From Nageia nagi (Eukaryota > Pinophyta): a stretch of DNA of 64,000 bases. The stretch is taken from positions 155,124,001-155,188,000 of the forward strand of contig JBITNC010000001.1 in NCBI GenBank assembly GCA_050084985.1. The letters run 5' to 3'. The translations under genes were made by a program, and so were the position numbers. Positions 21,351 to 34,500 of the stretch are shown here, piece after piece (position 1 is the stretch's first letter; every line of letters begins with the position of its first letter). The notes under the pieces were generated by a model. It had not been told where the DNA came from, did no database searches, and saw only the letters and a list, made by a program, of their open reading frames with translations.

Positions 21351-24300
21351 ATGTCGATTGAAGTGGTTCATGTGGGTGAGCAAGTTGTTGGAACTACGAT
21401 GGGGGTGCAAGAGGCTATGCAAGAAAATGTACCAAATGTTGAATAGGTTGCTTTGGTTGAGGAAGTAGCCTGATAACCTGAGATCTGACCCCCTCCTGAT
21501 CCACCTAGCATCTCTCGATTGCATAAGAAGTGACTAGCCCATTTTCAAATATTGGTGGATATCGAGGTGAGAAAAGAGTTGGCTCTCTCAAAGAAAAACC
21601 AACCAACTCCAACAGCGTAAATTATTGACCTCCACACCTAAGTCCTAATGCTTGAGGAAGAAAGTGGGACATGGCGTACCAAGATCGAGCAACTGTTGGT
21701 AGAGAATAAAATCTTGTCTACTTGGGTCTTTGATCTAGAGGGAGAACTGGGTAGAATGAATTAGATTGTGAAAATTCTACTCGAAGATGTAAGCGTATTG
21801 AAAAAGGCTTTTGCTTCTTTCAAACAAACATCTTTTGATGGGGGAAAAGAGCCCAAACCAAAAGAACTGGGGATGTTTGTAGGAGGAAGGGATGAGAAAA
21901 TATTAGAGAACTTCATGTAGGAAGTGGACTACTATCTAGATTCGATCCCTCCTTGAAGCGGCCCAAACCAAGTTAAGGTGGTTGTGCACTTTTTTGAAGA
22001 TGAGGCCAAGCTATGGTGGCAAACCAAGGAAAGTAACATCAAGTTTGGTGTTGAAGAGGCCCCATGTTAGAGCTGGGAGTAGCTCAAGGAACTACTAAAA
22101 GAAAGGTTTTGACCCAAGAATGCTACCATGGTAGCTCGATAAAAATTGATTGAATTAAAGTAAATGGGAACCATCAAAGAGTATATTAAAGTTTATCAAA
22201 CTTTGATGCTTGAGATACCTAAAATGGAGCCAGAAGATAGGTTATGGTACTTCATGTATGGGCTACAATAATGGGCTCGAAGAGAGCTTGAGTGTAAAGA
22301 TGTCAAAACCTTAGAACAAGCCATCATAGCAGCTGATAAATTGACTAATTATTGAGAGGGAGGCCCAAGTAAGGGATCCCAGAGCAAAGAGAAAAGTGGA
22401 CCAGGAAAGAGGTCTCAATTTGGGAAAGGTAAAGGAGGCCATGGTGGTAAGTTTGATCAAAAAGGGGCTCATAGGGAGGATAATTGAAGTGAACAAAGAG
22501 GGGAGTACAGAGGTAATAATGGAAGAAATGATGATGGTAAAGGGGATCAAAGAGAAAAGTGAGAGAAGAAGAGGAAAAGAGGCCATCAAGGGGAGGACTC
22601 ATACCACTTTAAATTACAAAAGATTGGGTTTGAGCAAAGGCTCAAGAGATAATGTTATGTATGCAATAGCATAGTGCACATTTCTAGAGAGTTTTCAAAT
22701 AAACACCATCTCAATCTAATGAGTACTACCCAACCTAGTTAGCTAATCTACTATGTGTCTCCCCCTACCCAGGCCAGTGTCTCTTTCACTTCAACCATCT
22801 CAGCTATTCCTATGATGCTCCCACCCTCGAACACTTCATCCAACATAGTCAAACTCCTAAATATAATTTCTTTGTTTGAAGGGAATATAGTTGTAATTGA
22901 TGAGGATGCCCCACAACCTCTCAATTTTGTCAAAGTTATCCTAAACAGTCAACCTATTGTTGCCCTTATAGACCAAGGTGCCACTAGCAACTACATCTCT
23001 ACCCACCTCATCAATGAAATGGGTCTGAGGAACTCTTCGACTGGTTATGCGATCAAGCTAGGGAATTGTCTTGCAGAACAAGGAGTAGGGAAAACTGACA
23101 ACATCCTCCTCCAAGTAGGAATATGGGTTGGGACTACCAAACTCTTTACCCTTCCCCTTGATGATTTTGATCTTATCTTAGGTTAGTCATTCATTAGAAC
23201 TACCCAAGCTGCTACCCTTCCCCACCTAAACAAACTTGCCATCTATCATCCTGACTTTTCTTGCATGGTAGACTTGTGTGCATGAAGATCTATTGGGAAT
23301 GTGCAGAGGTTAGCAGTGATGTCTTTGAGAAAAGTAGCTAGAAGCAAAAGGGAACCATTATATTTGGCTTTGATGATGGTAGTACAGAAGGTAGAGGTTC
23401 AGATGTTAGATACAGATGTGGTACCATAGGTAGTTGAGGAAGTTTTGGGGAAGTTTTAGGATGTTATGCCAGTGCAGTTGCCAACCCACCTACCTCCTCG
23501 ATGAGCTATGGACCATAAAATTGAGTTGGTTCTTGGAACTAAGCCGCCAGCTATCAAGCCTTATAGATTGTCACCTAAAGAGATGTTGGAATTAAAAAGA
23601 CAACTAGAGGAACTAATGACAACTAGATATTTGAGGCCCTCACACTCTCCTTATGGAGCACCAATTTTATTCCAAACGAAAAAGGATGGCTTCCTAAGGA
23701 TGTGTGTTGCCTATCGACCCTTGAACAAATTAATTGTGAAAAACAAGTACCCCTTACCGCTAATCGAGGATTGCTTTGATAGACTTGGAAATGCTATGTA
23801 TTTTTCTAAGTTGGACTTGAAATAGGGGTATTACCAAGTTAGAATCACAAAAGGTGATGAGGAGAAGACAACATGTGTGACTAGATATGGGTCATATGAT
23901 TTCATGGTCATGCCATTTGGTCTATGCAATGCCCCTGCCACATTTTGTACCCTAATGAATGATGTATTTCAGCCTTATATGGACAAATTTATGGTGGTAT
24001 ACTTGGATGACATTCTCATCTATAGTAAAACCTTGGAAAAGCATGCAATTCACTTAACTAAAGTGTTTAAGAAGCTAAGGCAGAATGAATTGTATGTTAA
24101 AAAGGAGAAGTGTTCTTTTACCCAGATCGAAGTGCATTTTCTACATCACATCATTGGAAATGGGGTAATTAAACCAGAATAAAAAAAGTTGGATGCCATC
24201 AAAGATTGGAAGTTGCCAAATGACATACACCAGCTAAGATAATTCTTGGGTTTGGTGAACTATTACTGAAAGTTTGTGAGAGGTTACTCTAAGGTTGCAA

Positions 24301-26420
24301 CACCTCTCACCTAATTATTGAAAAAGGGGACCAAATGGTGGTGGATGGAAACTCAAGATGCTCCCTTTAAGGAGTTGAAAGATAAGCTAACATCAGCACC
24401 TGTGTTGACCCTACTAGACTTTTCAAAACCATTCAAAGTACACATTAATGCATCTGACTTTGCCATTGGTGGGGTACTAGTTCAAGATGGCCACCTAGTT
24501 GCATATGAATCTTGAAAGATGAAGGATGTTGAGAGATTGTACCTAGCACATGATAAGGAGATGGTGGCCATTATTCATTTCTTAAGGATCTTGTGCCATT
24601 ACCTCTTAGGTAGTCCCTTTATAGTAAAAATAGATAATATTTCAAACACCTTCTTTAATTCAACTAAGAAACTAACTGGTAAGAAGGCAAGATGGGTTGA
24701 CTTCTTGGCTGAGTATGATGTTGAACTTCAATACAATCCTAGGAAGTCTAATGTAGCAGTTGATGCCCTCAATCAAAATCCCCAACTCAAAGATAGAGAA
24801 GAGCACCCCATGGAGGACAAGAAGGGGCTCACTCCAACTCAAGTGGGGGAGAACCCTCTTGCTCTCACTCTCACCACTATGGTGCAGGAGCAGGAACTTG
24901 ACCAAGAACACCAAAAGGGCTAAGTCATAATGACAAGCAACATGATCAAGAGGATCAATGAAGGCATGAAGTATGATCCACATGCTGATGGTATGGTTAG
25001 CTTAGTGGAGAAGTTTACACATGTTAATTGACTAAGTAAGTTCATGTTGCAGAATGGATTGCTATTATATGGCCCTAATCAAATTTACATCTCAAAATGG
25101 GATGGAATAAGGAAGGAATTAATAAAAGAGTGCCATGATGCACCTTGGGAAGGTCATCCAAGAAGAGATAGAACCTTAGCTTTGCTATTTAGGGGGTTCT
25201 ACTAGCCCAACATGTTTAAAGACATGGAATAATATGTGAAGATTTGCTTGTTGTGCCAATAGGACAAGATTTGAGAGAAAGCTACCTTTAGGACTATTAC
25301 AACCTCTCTTAATTCTAGTGAGATCATGGGTCAGTGTCAACATGGATTTCATTACTAGCCTATCGAATGTGAATGGACTCATGAGTATTATGGTGGTTGT
25401 GAATATATTTTCTAAATATGCAACCTTTATCCCATGCAAACAACCTTATGAGGCATCAGATGTAACACAATACTTCTTCAAATATGTAGTGAAGTATTGG
25501 GGAATTCCACTCAATATCATGTCAGATAGAGATGCCCACTTCACAAGTAGCTTCTGGTATGAATTGTTCAAAACCATGGGCACAAAGCTGTTGATGTCCA
25601 CTAGCCATCACCCTCAGATATATGGATAGATAGAGAGGATAAATAGGCTATTGGAAGAGTATCTAAGGCATTATGTTATGGTAGATTAGACCAACTGGCC
25701 AAACCTTCTAGATATGGCATAATTTTGTTACAATAGCCAGAATTCATCTGCTACTAAATACTCTCCATTTGAGTTGGCAATGGGTAGACAACCCATCGCA
25801 TCGCACTCTATGGTGCCAAAGTATTATAATGTGAACCCCTCTATGACTATGTACTTGAAACAATGGCAAGAAAGGATAGATTACACTAGGGAATATTTAT
25901 TGCAAGCGTAAGAGAAGATATGAAAGGAATAAAATAGAGGGCATCGAGACTTAGAGTCCAAAGAGGGAGATAAAGTTTTCCTCAGAATTACTGGAGATCA
26001 CTTTAAGTTCATGCCTGGCATGTCAAAGGCTCTTACCCATCAGTACAAGGCCCCCTTTAAGATTATTAAGCATGTGGGAAAAGTGGCATACAGACTATAG
26101 TTGCCCAACCACATGCACATGTAACCTGTGCTCCATGTGAGTTGACTAAGACCAATGATTGAGAATAAAGAGAACCTAAAAAGGATGCATCAGACCCAAC
26201 CACCTATAGGCATTATGGATAGACCAAATAGAGTGGTCAGTGTGATAAAGGGGTGAGAAATAGAGGCACCAAAAAAATAGTATTATCAAGTATTATGTCA
26301 TTTGGGAAGGCCATCCCATTGAGGATGATACATGGGAACATGCCTAAATCCTCTAGAAGTATGAGGATAAGATCCAAGAGTTCCTTGTAAAGGGACACCT
26401 GGACATAAGATTCTACTAAA
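21351..26420 (+). pseudogene. Gypsy gag-pol with chromodomain, broken
   Basis: It starts at ATG 21,351 (MSIEVVHVGEQ). Gag shows DEAKLWWQTK near 22.0 kb and a damaged zinc knuckle (CYVCNSIVHISREF, last Cys lost) near 22.66 kb. Protease has ALIDQGATSNYI where DSGAT or DTGAT is usual (near 22.96 kb). Reverse transcriptase shows MPFGLCNAPATF and YLDDILIYS (24.0 kb). RNase H starts near 24.4 kb (INASDFAIGGVL). Integrase has the zinc-binding region near 25.13-25.26 kb, then NMDFITSL, MSDRDAHF and LLEEYLRHY for the D,D-35-E triad. YYVIWEGHPIEDDTWEHA (about 26,290-26,345) is the chromodomain, which targets integration to marked chromatin in this clade. Stops such as 23,823, 24,180 and 24,513 are mostly explained by CAG, CAA or CGA changing C to T. 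Confidence 0.92.
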
Positions 26421-26636
26421 TGAATCCACCCTGGCCTATTGAGACTTCCCACCTTGATAGGATAGAGCAACATTGATCATTTCTCCTACCTTAAGTGTAG
26501 GCAAGGCTTTATCAAGGGAACTGGTGATGTTACCCATGGGTGTTCAATACCAATCAATCAATGGGGTAGTATTGGACATCACCTTCAAGTTTGCAAAGAT
26601 GAGAAGGTCATTGACATGGACATCAACACTCCTCTA

Positions 26637-26648
26637 AGTGGGGGAGAA
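26637..26648 (+). promoter_or_regulatory. Polypurine tract of the gypsy element
   Basis: AGTGGGGGAGAA lies directly before the 3' LTR. Confidence 0.85.
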
Positions 26649-27106
26649 TGTGAGAGGGAAACCTCTCAAGCATCCCAAGGTGATGAGTGGACATAGAGCG
26701 CAACCTCTAGTACATGGGGATCCATTCTAGACCCAACTATCATGGAGAGGAAACATGGCAAACTATGTAAGAGAGTTTGCTTCGATGGTTCTACTAACAA
26801 AATAGTTAGGGTGAATAATGCTTAGAGGGACCTTAGGGGTGATACCCGCTTGAAGGTCATAGGTTGAGAGGTGAGCCGAGGACCCTATGGGTACTCATTG
26901 GTGATGTATGGTAAAAGGACTCTTGTAGCCCATAGGGGCCAGGATGAGCCCTAAGGTAGTGGCCTTTAGTAATATGTAACTAAGGCATTAACAGATAATG
27001 TATGAGGCTTAGCTCAGGTAGGTCAGTGGGGGCCTATACGCGGGTTGCCACATAGTATTGAGGTTGGGCCATTATCCAAGGGGTGGCTCAAGCTGGTACT
27101 ATGATA
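26649..27106 (+). repeat. 3' LTR of the gypsy element
   Basis: 458 bp, aligning without large gaps to 20,176-20,633; differences are mainly C/T and G/A. Confidence 0.9.
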
Positions 27107-27111
27107 ATCCT
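27107..27111. repeat. Target-site duplication ATCCT, right copy (gypsy element)
   Basis: Identical to 20,171-20,175. Confidence 0.85.
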
Positions 27112-28030
27112 TATTATTTTTTTGAGACAATGAAGGTTTAAGTGGTTATCTAGTTGAGGTTTAACCAACTTCATGGTAGAACCTTGATGCTTATGATATA
27201 TCATAGATTTGTGAATGTTGTAATGGCATGAAGATTACAATGATCATTGATGTTGACCATTGATGTTTTATATTAGTAGAATTCTAAAATGGTTTACATC
27301 CTTGTTATATGATATTTGGAAATTAAATATCTTGATACATGTAACATGTGTTTGGTAGATACTAGGTTCTATTCATGAAAATTAAAATTGATAGATCCTT
27401 GATACCTACATCTGAGTGTTACCTTTATGTTTGGTTATGATTATAATAATTAATATATAGTCATGTAAATTATAATTTCTATAAGTTAGTTAGTAAACTT
27501 TGTTAGTAAGAAATTATAGTTTTATGGTAACATTAAGAACTTTTTTTATTGATGTTCTTCCTATTATATGAATAAATATACATGGTGATATACTTAGTTG
27601 TTGGATCTTTAATACTTGGTGATGCATTTGATGACAACTTATAATATCTATGATTCTTGTTATCTTGTTCTTTGTTGAGATAAGAATAACATTGGTATTT
27701 GATACATGAAATTATTGATATACATTGTTGACTTACATGGAGGCCTATGTGATAGAAATATTTTTACCACATCACTATACATGCAAGGAATTCCCCACCT
27801 TCTTTATTTTGATAACAACTCATATAGTTTCTTTAGTTTCTCAATTCCTTGTTATCCTCTAAAATTTGGTTTATTTATTTTCCCATTATTGTCTAAAAGG
27901 ATTCATAAGAAATCTAATCTAGTTGTGTTCATTCTCATTTTGGATGGGGTGCATTCCTTTTTCCTTTCCCTCTCTAGTATTATTTCATTTATTATATACT
28001 TTTAAAAATTCTTGTCATCTACTACCATTT
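27112..28030. other. AT-rich sequence without recognisable genes
   Basis: No coding motif was seen. The right end may contain the eroded C-terminal part of the LINE ORF1 relic. Confidence 0.35.
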
Positions 28031-28039
28031 CTTATTTAG

Positions 28040-28790
28040 CCTCTTTTCCACTAGTTTTTTGTTGGCTTTATACTTTTTCATTATATGGTTATATGCATTA
28101 CAAATGTTACAAGATTCCTTCTTGGACATTGAAATTCTAAATATCCAATCTCCCTTCACCATCTGCATCAAAATGTATCCTCTCATAGTCCAAATATTGA
28201 GTATAAACCCCTAATTTTTAGTTAGTCTAATCTCCCCTAAGAGAGGCTCTCGAATGTTTAGATTAACATAGAGTCTTGATGTTATATCATTTTACTTGCT
28301 ATGGAAGTTGGCATCAATTTTAATAGAATATCCAATGGTATTTCAAATGATTCGTATAACTCTTTCATTCAATAATTATTATGGGAGGCCTTATAAAAAA
28401 ACCCAAATTAGTGCTATAATGATATTTTCTATTCCTAGATTACATCCTTCATACCATCATTTAATAAAAAAACTAGAGTTACTTGTAAAACATTGTCCAT
28501 TTTCTAGCACATGGATTTAGTCCTCCTCTTCAATGAAATAGATAATAAAAAATACTTTAGGTTGAATACAAATACTTATCTCCCCTTGCACTTTCCATTT
28601 TTCTTATACCCATGCTTTGAGGTTGGTGATACCTAGCCATTATCTCATGAACTTCTCAACAACATAGGTGGAGTTCTTCTAGTGTATCATTCAACAGGTT
28701 AACATAAATGTTGAATTTCAATATTGTTTCCTCCTACTTGCATAAGGTACCATCTTTTCCTCCAATAATAATTCCCTAGTATTTGGAGTG
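28040..28790 (-). pseudogene. LINE ORF1 relic (DUF4283 and zinc-knuckle type), minus strand
   Basis: On the minus strand, coding phrases in shifting frames follow the plant LINE ORF1 layout. EKFMR and LKAWV lead to PKVFFIIYFIEEED and HVLENGQCF (about 28,650-28,480), the DUF4283 pattern with a strand-like F-V-F-EED block followed by LENGPW. IWV-LY follows, then NTIGYSIKIDANFHSK (about 28,345-28,295), RLYVNLNIREPL, and CNICNAYNHIMKKY (about 28,125-28,080), a CCHC knuckle with the last Cys lost. ORF1 proteins bind LINE RNA. Several frameshifts and stops make this a dead fragment; ORF2 was not found next to it. Confidence 0.6.
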
Positions 28791-28799
28791 GGGTTGTTG

Positions 28800-29640
28800 T
28801 CTATAGATTTTGTTGGTGTTTCCTTTGGATACCTAGCTAAATGTATTGCTATCCCATTTCCACCACCCTACATTCACTTCCACGATTCCCATAGTGTCTA
28901 CAATCTCCAATATCAATGCTACCTATCATTGTCCTATGATTTCACCTCTTATTCCTTTGCCTATTTTCATTACCCCCTCTTATTAAGGAAAGAACTTTTT
29001 ACATCTAATTGATGTATTTTTGTTTATATAATCTTCTTTAAGTTTAGTCTTATAGGAACTATCATGATAGAATATGATACAATTATTATATTATGCCTAT
29101 TAACTTTAAGAGGATTTTATTTTTAAATTGCCTAAGTTGTATTATCACTATTTTAATATATTATTCATGAATTTCAAGTTGAATGGAATAGTGAAAAATG
29201 ATTTTCCAAGCCATTATCTTCATTTTTTCTAATTTATTATATTTTTCTTAAATATTGATATTATCTTTTTTAAGAAGTTGTAAACTGCATCATTTTGTAG
29301 CTTTAATATTATTTTTCTTTACACTATTTTAAGTAAATCTTTTTATGATATTTCTATTGGTAGCGTACTTTCATAGTTTTAATTAGTATAGGTACTTCTT
29401 TTCACCTCTATAAAGTACTACTTAAAGCTATGAGCAAGTTATGACTACCTAAAAAAATTGATTTATTTTTTGTATGCTACAACTGAGTAATGATCTAATG
29501 ATAGGGGATATTATTTTAGTTGTGAATAGTTGTGAGGGTGAAATTTGTTGTTAACAAAAAATAACTCTTCATGAAAAATATAAAAAGAAAGTCATTATTA
29601 ATTTTTTTTTAAGAATGGCCACCTCATAATAGAACCTTAT
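28800..29640. other. AT-rich sequence without recognisable genes
   Basis: Nothing beyond short open frames expected by chance. Confidence 0.35.
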
Positions 29641-29649
29641 GGCTATTAT

Positions 29650-30899
29650 ATTTGGAGTAAGTATTTATCCACTCTTGAATTCAATAGGCTATTAGGGTAT
29701 TAAATAATTCATGAAGACATGCTAAGAGAAATAGTTAGGGAAATTGATGAGAAGGCATTCTCTTTTAAGAGTAATAAAGAAAGATCTAGTGGGAAAGGCA
29801 AAGGACATGACTAAGGCATATGCCAAAATGAGAATTTTTATTAGGAAGAGGAAGTAAAAGAGGTGGTGTACCATATAGAGGAATAGGAAAATTTCTTAAG
29901 AGAGACATACAATATTACCATTATAATGAATATGGTCATTTTGAAAGAGAATGTAGGTTGAAGGTTGGTGCTGAAGGAATGAAAGCTAACAATATTAATG
30001 AGGAAGAGGTTGTTGATAAAATATACTTTTGACATACAACAAGGTTGATAAAAATACTTCAAGAGAATTGGATTCCTAATTCAAGGTATTCCAATCATAT
30101 GAATTATAAGCAAGAATTATTTTCTTACATGGATCACTCCTTCAAATATGGCATCAAGCTTGGATATGACAATTGCTTGGAGGTAGCTACAAAATATATA
30201 ATGGAGGTGATAAATGAAGTAAATAAGTATGTTCATGAAATCTATTATAAATATAATATGAAGTATAATTTATTGAGTGTAGGATTGTTATGTGAAAATA
30301 ACTACAAGGTTCTTTTGTTATAAAAAGAAATGCTCTATTTATAATAAGAATAATGGTAATATGATTGTTACTATCACCATGAATAAATTATTTCCTTTAA
30401 AATTTAGAGGATAAAGGGAAAAACTTGGTAATGATAAAGCATTTGATCATTTCAAGTAATTTAAAAATCTTTTTGAGATGCAAAGTGGTTGCAGCCTTAA
30501 ATATTTGGTGATTGACCCACTATTGTAAAATAAAATGGAAAATAGATAAATTAGGACTATTGTTGAGATAGAAAGGAATATGATGCAAAGTAAGGGATTA
30601 AGCAATATTTATTGAGTTAATATACTCTAGATAAATTCTAATATTTTGAATAGGATACCTACTATAAACTTAGAGAATATGACTCCTTATGAGGCTTGGT
30701 ATGAGAAGAAACACAATGTTAGTCATTTTAATTTTTTTTGAATGTTTGAGTTATGCTCATGTGGATAATGAACTTAGGAAGAAGCTTGATCTTAAGAGTC
30801 AAGAATGTATTTTTATTAGTTATTATAAAAATACTAAATCCTATAAGCTTTATAATTTAAAAAAATATAAATTAGTAAATCCTATATGTTCTATATAAT
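29650..30899 (+). pseudogene. Truncated Ty1-copia gag-pol relic, plus strand
   Basis: The end of Gag (EIDEKAFSFKSN and a basic KGKGHD stretch, about 29,730-29,810) is followed by a ruined zinc knuckle (YHYNEYGHFEREC, both leading Cys now Tyr). Next is the protease/pre-integrase segment with NSRYSNHM where DSGCSNHM is expected (about 30,080), then YNLLSVGLLCENNYKV. Integrase follows in fragments: AFDHFK-FKNLF (30,430), then MTPYEAWYEKKHNVSHF (30,680) and YAHVDNELRKKLDLKSQECI (to 30,830). Reverse transcriptase and RNase H are missing and no LTR is recognised. This is an old fragment of a lineage different from elements A and B. Confidence 0.8.
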
Positions 30900-31590
30900 A
30901 TCTCTTTATTATTTTTTCTTAAAAAAGCTTAATAACAATCTTACCTTCTTTGGAGGTTGCATTATAAATTACTCTAGTTCTTCCAATATTCACTTTGGTC
31001 AAGTGAACTCAAATATGCTTGAACCATTGCATTAGGTTGATCACTAATGTAGTTTAGTAGCATACCTAGTAGGAAATATACTATTTCGATTTACATTATA
31101 TAAGATCTTAATTATGCTTATTACGCTCTACCAAAAAAGGACAATGATATAGTCATTTTTTATGATGTTTAAAAATCATTATAATATACTATAAGAGGGT
31201 ATTTCATATCTACATTTAAATAATTAGTAGTGGTTTATTATTTTAAGGTGGTTTTTAATCACTGTAGTAGACATAACAAGTTGATTTAGTAATGTTGTTA
31301 AAAACCACCACAAAAATAAAATTTAAAAAATTACAAAATTTAAACCATTTTGAGGAATACATATTTTAAATAATTTTAAATCCAAACAAAAAGGCATTTT
31401 ATTTCCATGAATTCATTTTCAAGAATTTCAAATCCATTTGAACCCTTGAGATGGATGAGAGCGTAACTATGAGGTGGGGGCTTGGGAAACATCTAGGTGT
31501 ATTCTTAATTTAAATATTTTTTAATATTATTAGATATCATTAAGTAGATCATATCCAAACACTTGATTCATATTTTATATACATTTTGGA
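30900..31590. other. AT-rich sequence with a small hairpin
   Basis: A 12-bp inverted repeat, GGTGGTTTTTAA (31,247-31,258) and its complement (31,298-31,309), could be the core of a small DNA element. A similar GGTGGTTTACAATCACC phrase occurs near 42,932. Otherwise nothing was seen. Confidence 0.35.
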
Positions 31591-31599
31591 AATGAATTC

Positions 31600-34500
31600 T
31601 AATGCTTCCTCAAGGTTATCTACACATCCAAGATATTCAACAATGCATGGATAATGATTCATACCAAGAATAATCAAATAAGAGTTTCTCATGATATTAG
31701 GGTTGCTTCCCAAGTAATATAAAAATCATGTTATTAAGATAATTGAATCTAAATGGGAAGAAAAAGGAGAAAGGAGCAGTGCTAAGAATACAAAAAGGAA
31801 AGAGAATGCAGTCTCAAAAAAAAGGAAAGTATTGTGCAAATGTAAGGGCCAAATTAAACTTAGAGTTAAAGATGAGAAGCATAAGGAAGCATGGCCAACT
31901 CTTGGCTAGCTTGAAAGGGAGGAACCTAGAAGGAGTATCATACTAAGAATAAAACTTATTTTAGAGATTGATATATCAAGTGAAAATGTTTTAGCAAGAG
32001 TAGGCAACAGATCAAATATAGAGCTAGAAGGAAAAACATTTGATAGGTCATGGGAGTGTCTAACACCAACTCTTGAGGATATGGAATGCTTTATTCCCTT
32101 TAGAGAGAAGGGGAGACTATCTAGTCCTTTGAATAATGAACCTCAAGAGCATCCAATGGATGTTATCCATCAAATAGCACTCATTTATACATAAAAAAAG
32201 AGCAATATGTATTCAATGGTCAAAACTAGAGAGGGGATTTCAAGAAAACACAATAATTTCATCAAAGGTGGGTCAAAGCTAATAGGATCATAAAAGGAGA
32301 CTTGGGAAGGTAGCCAATAGGTGGAAAAGGGTGATATTCTAGTAAATAAAGGGGGTAATAGAAATTTAATTAGGAGGCATCAGATGTTAAGATATCTTTA
32401 CTTTTCAATAGTCATGAAAGCCATAAAAGGAGGGACTTCATAGAAGAATGCAACAAATTTTCAAGCATTCAAATAGTAAATTTGGAAGATCAAACTCCCC
32501 CTATACAATTTAAGATCAAAAATATTGGTGAGAAGCTCAAGAGTAGGGATCAAGACTTTTCAATGATTTAGGAAAAGATGGAGACCATAATTAGTCTAGA
32601 TCAAGTGTCCAACTTGACCAAAGGTAAAACAACCAAATAAACAAAGCTAAACCTCCTAGAAATAGCAAGTAAAGAGATTTTAGTAGGCATCAAGAAAGCT
32701 TTTAGTCCTACATTAGATAAGAATATGCCTAAAGAGGAAAGGCTTTGAAGAGGAGAAAAAAGCATGAAGTATGAAGAGGTTGGGAAGCATCCAGGTCTCA
32801 AAGAGATTATGCTCAGGAAGACCTACATCAAATTTTACAAATTAAACTATAAAGAAATGATTTAGAACCTTTGGTAGCTTTTGGGTGGCTAACTACATGG
32901 TTTACCTTATTTACTAGGCTTATAGACATATATATATATATATAATGTATGTGTGTGTGTGTAAATGTAAGTTACCTAAAAATATAGGCTTACTGGGAAA
33001 CTTTATCTTTGTAGCTTTTTCACTTTGTAAGAAAGCCTTTTCTCTTAGTCATATCAAGTTTAAAGAAGTATTTGTTCTATGGGTAGTTTGGTTTATTAAG
33101 GAGATTTCAAACTAGAGAAACTATTTTAAATGATATATTTCTATAAAGGTTGGTCAAGACCCTTATAAACTTCACTTTTTTTATCAATACAAAATTTACC
33201 TATTAATAAAAAAAAAAGTGTAGCTTCATTAGATGAAATAGTTTAATGTAATCCTTAATGATGTTATGAATTGTATAAAGTCCAATTTTTGTAGTCCAAG
33301 AAATCATGTTTATATATTGTCAAATATTTATTTTTCCTTAAGTGCATATATCTTGGGAAAACAAAATGGAGTAGGGAACCCATTTCAAATAATATGTATT
33401 TCAAATCATTTTAAACCAAAAAATGAATTTATTTCAAATCCATGAAGTAATTTAAAAACCTTGAGGTATTTTGAACTACTTTAAAGACATTTTTAAACTT
33501 AACTTAGATAAGAGCATGATTATAAGGCATGTTCCTAGGAAATATTTATGTTATATTTTAAATCCATGTAATTATTTCAAACCTTTGAGGTATTTTGAAC
33601 CACTTTAAAGATATTTTAAATACTTGAGTTATATGAGAGCATGATTGTAAGGCATGGTCCTAGGAAACATCCATGTTATATTTTCAATTCTTGTATTTTT
33701 CAAAATATCCAATAAAAAAATAAATTTGCTATGAATTCTCATATTACTATATTCTTATATGATTTACAAGCACCAAGCAATCATATCCACATGACCAATT
33801 CAAAATTTATGGTCAATTTGGTAATGAAGTTCAAATTTTCCTCAAGATAAGCTATAGGGAAAAGAAGTTCAATAATTCATGTATAATTATTGATATCATG
33901 AATAATGTAAAAGTGAATCATGGTATTATATTTTGTTCACATATAATACAAATATTATTTTGTTAGAGTTATTTCATAAGTCTAGCTTCATTAGATGAAA
34001 GAGTTTGAGGGTATCCTTTTTTAGCTATGAATTATGTATCCTTCAATCATTATAGTACATAAAATCATATCCTTAATATGCATCTTATTAAATAATTATT
34101 GATTCTTATTTATTATTTCATATTTTGCATCCATGCCTAACAATATATTAAAAACTATTATATTTAATGAAAAATAATTTTCAAATAATCTTTGATGGAT
34201 GTCTCTACCATTTTCTGGAGATTTCATGGTGGCACATGCTAGAAGATTTATTGCAAAGGTTACTAAGTTTCAGGGTAGCAATTACATTTTGTTGAAATTT
34301 AGGCCTTTGATTTCTAAAAATATATTTTGTATATATCATCCAATCATTGCATTCCATAATATAGTATCCCTCATCAACATATTTTGCCAAATATGTTTAA
34401 AACATCCTCACCTTGAGATAGCCTACATGATAAAACATGGTCAACAATGCATACATAATTATTCATAGTATGAATAATGTAATAAGAGTGGTCCATTCTA

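Larger units (their letters stand above)
20176..27106 (+). mobile_element. Full-length Ty3-gypsy chromovirus-type retrotransposon, 6.9 kb
   Basis: Plus-strand element: 5' LTR 20,176-20,633, primer-binding site 20,636-20,648, gag-pol from 21,351, purine tract 26,637-26,648, 3' LTR 26,649-27,106 and a perfect 5-bp target duplication. Domain order protease, reverse transcriptase, RNase H, integrase is that of Ty3-gypsy. A chromodomain-like tail after integrase marks a chromovirus. By eye the LTRs differ at around a tenth of positions, mostly transitions, so this copy is much older than element A. The reading frame has dozens of stops. Confidence 0.93.

Noticed and set aside
22396-22674. Open frame in another frame of the gypsy Gag
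   Set aside because: Shadow of the Gag basic region; the real frame continues with the RT frame downstream.
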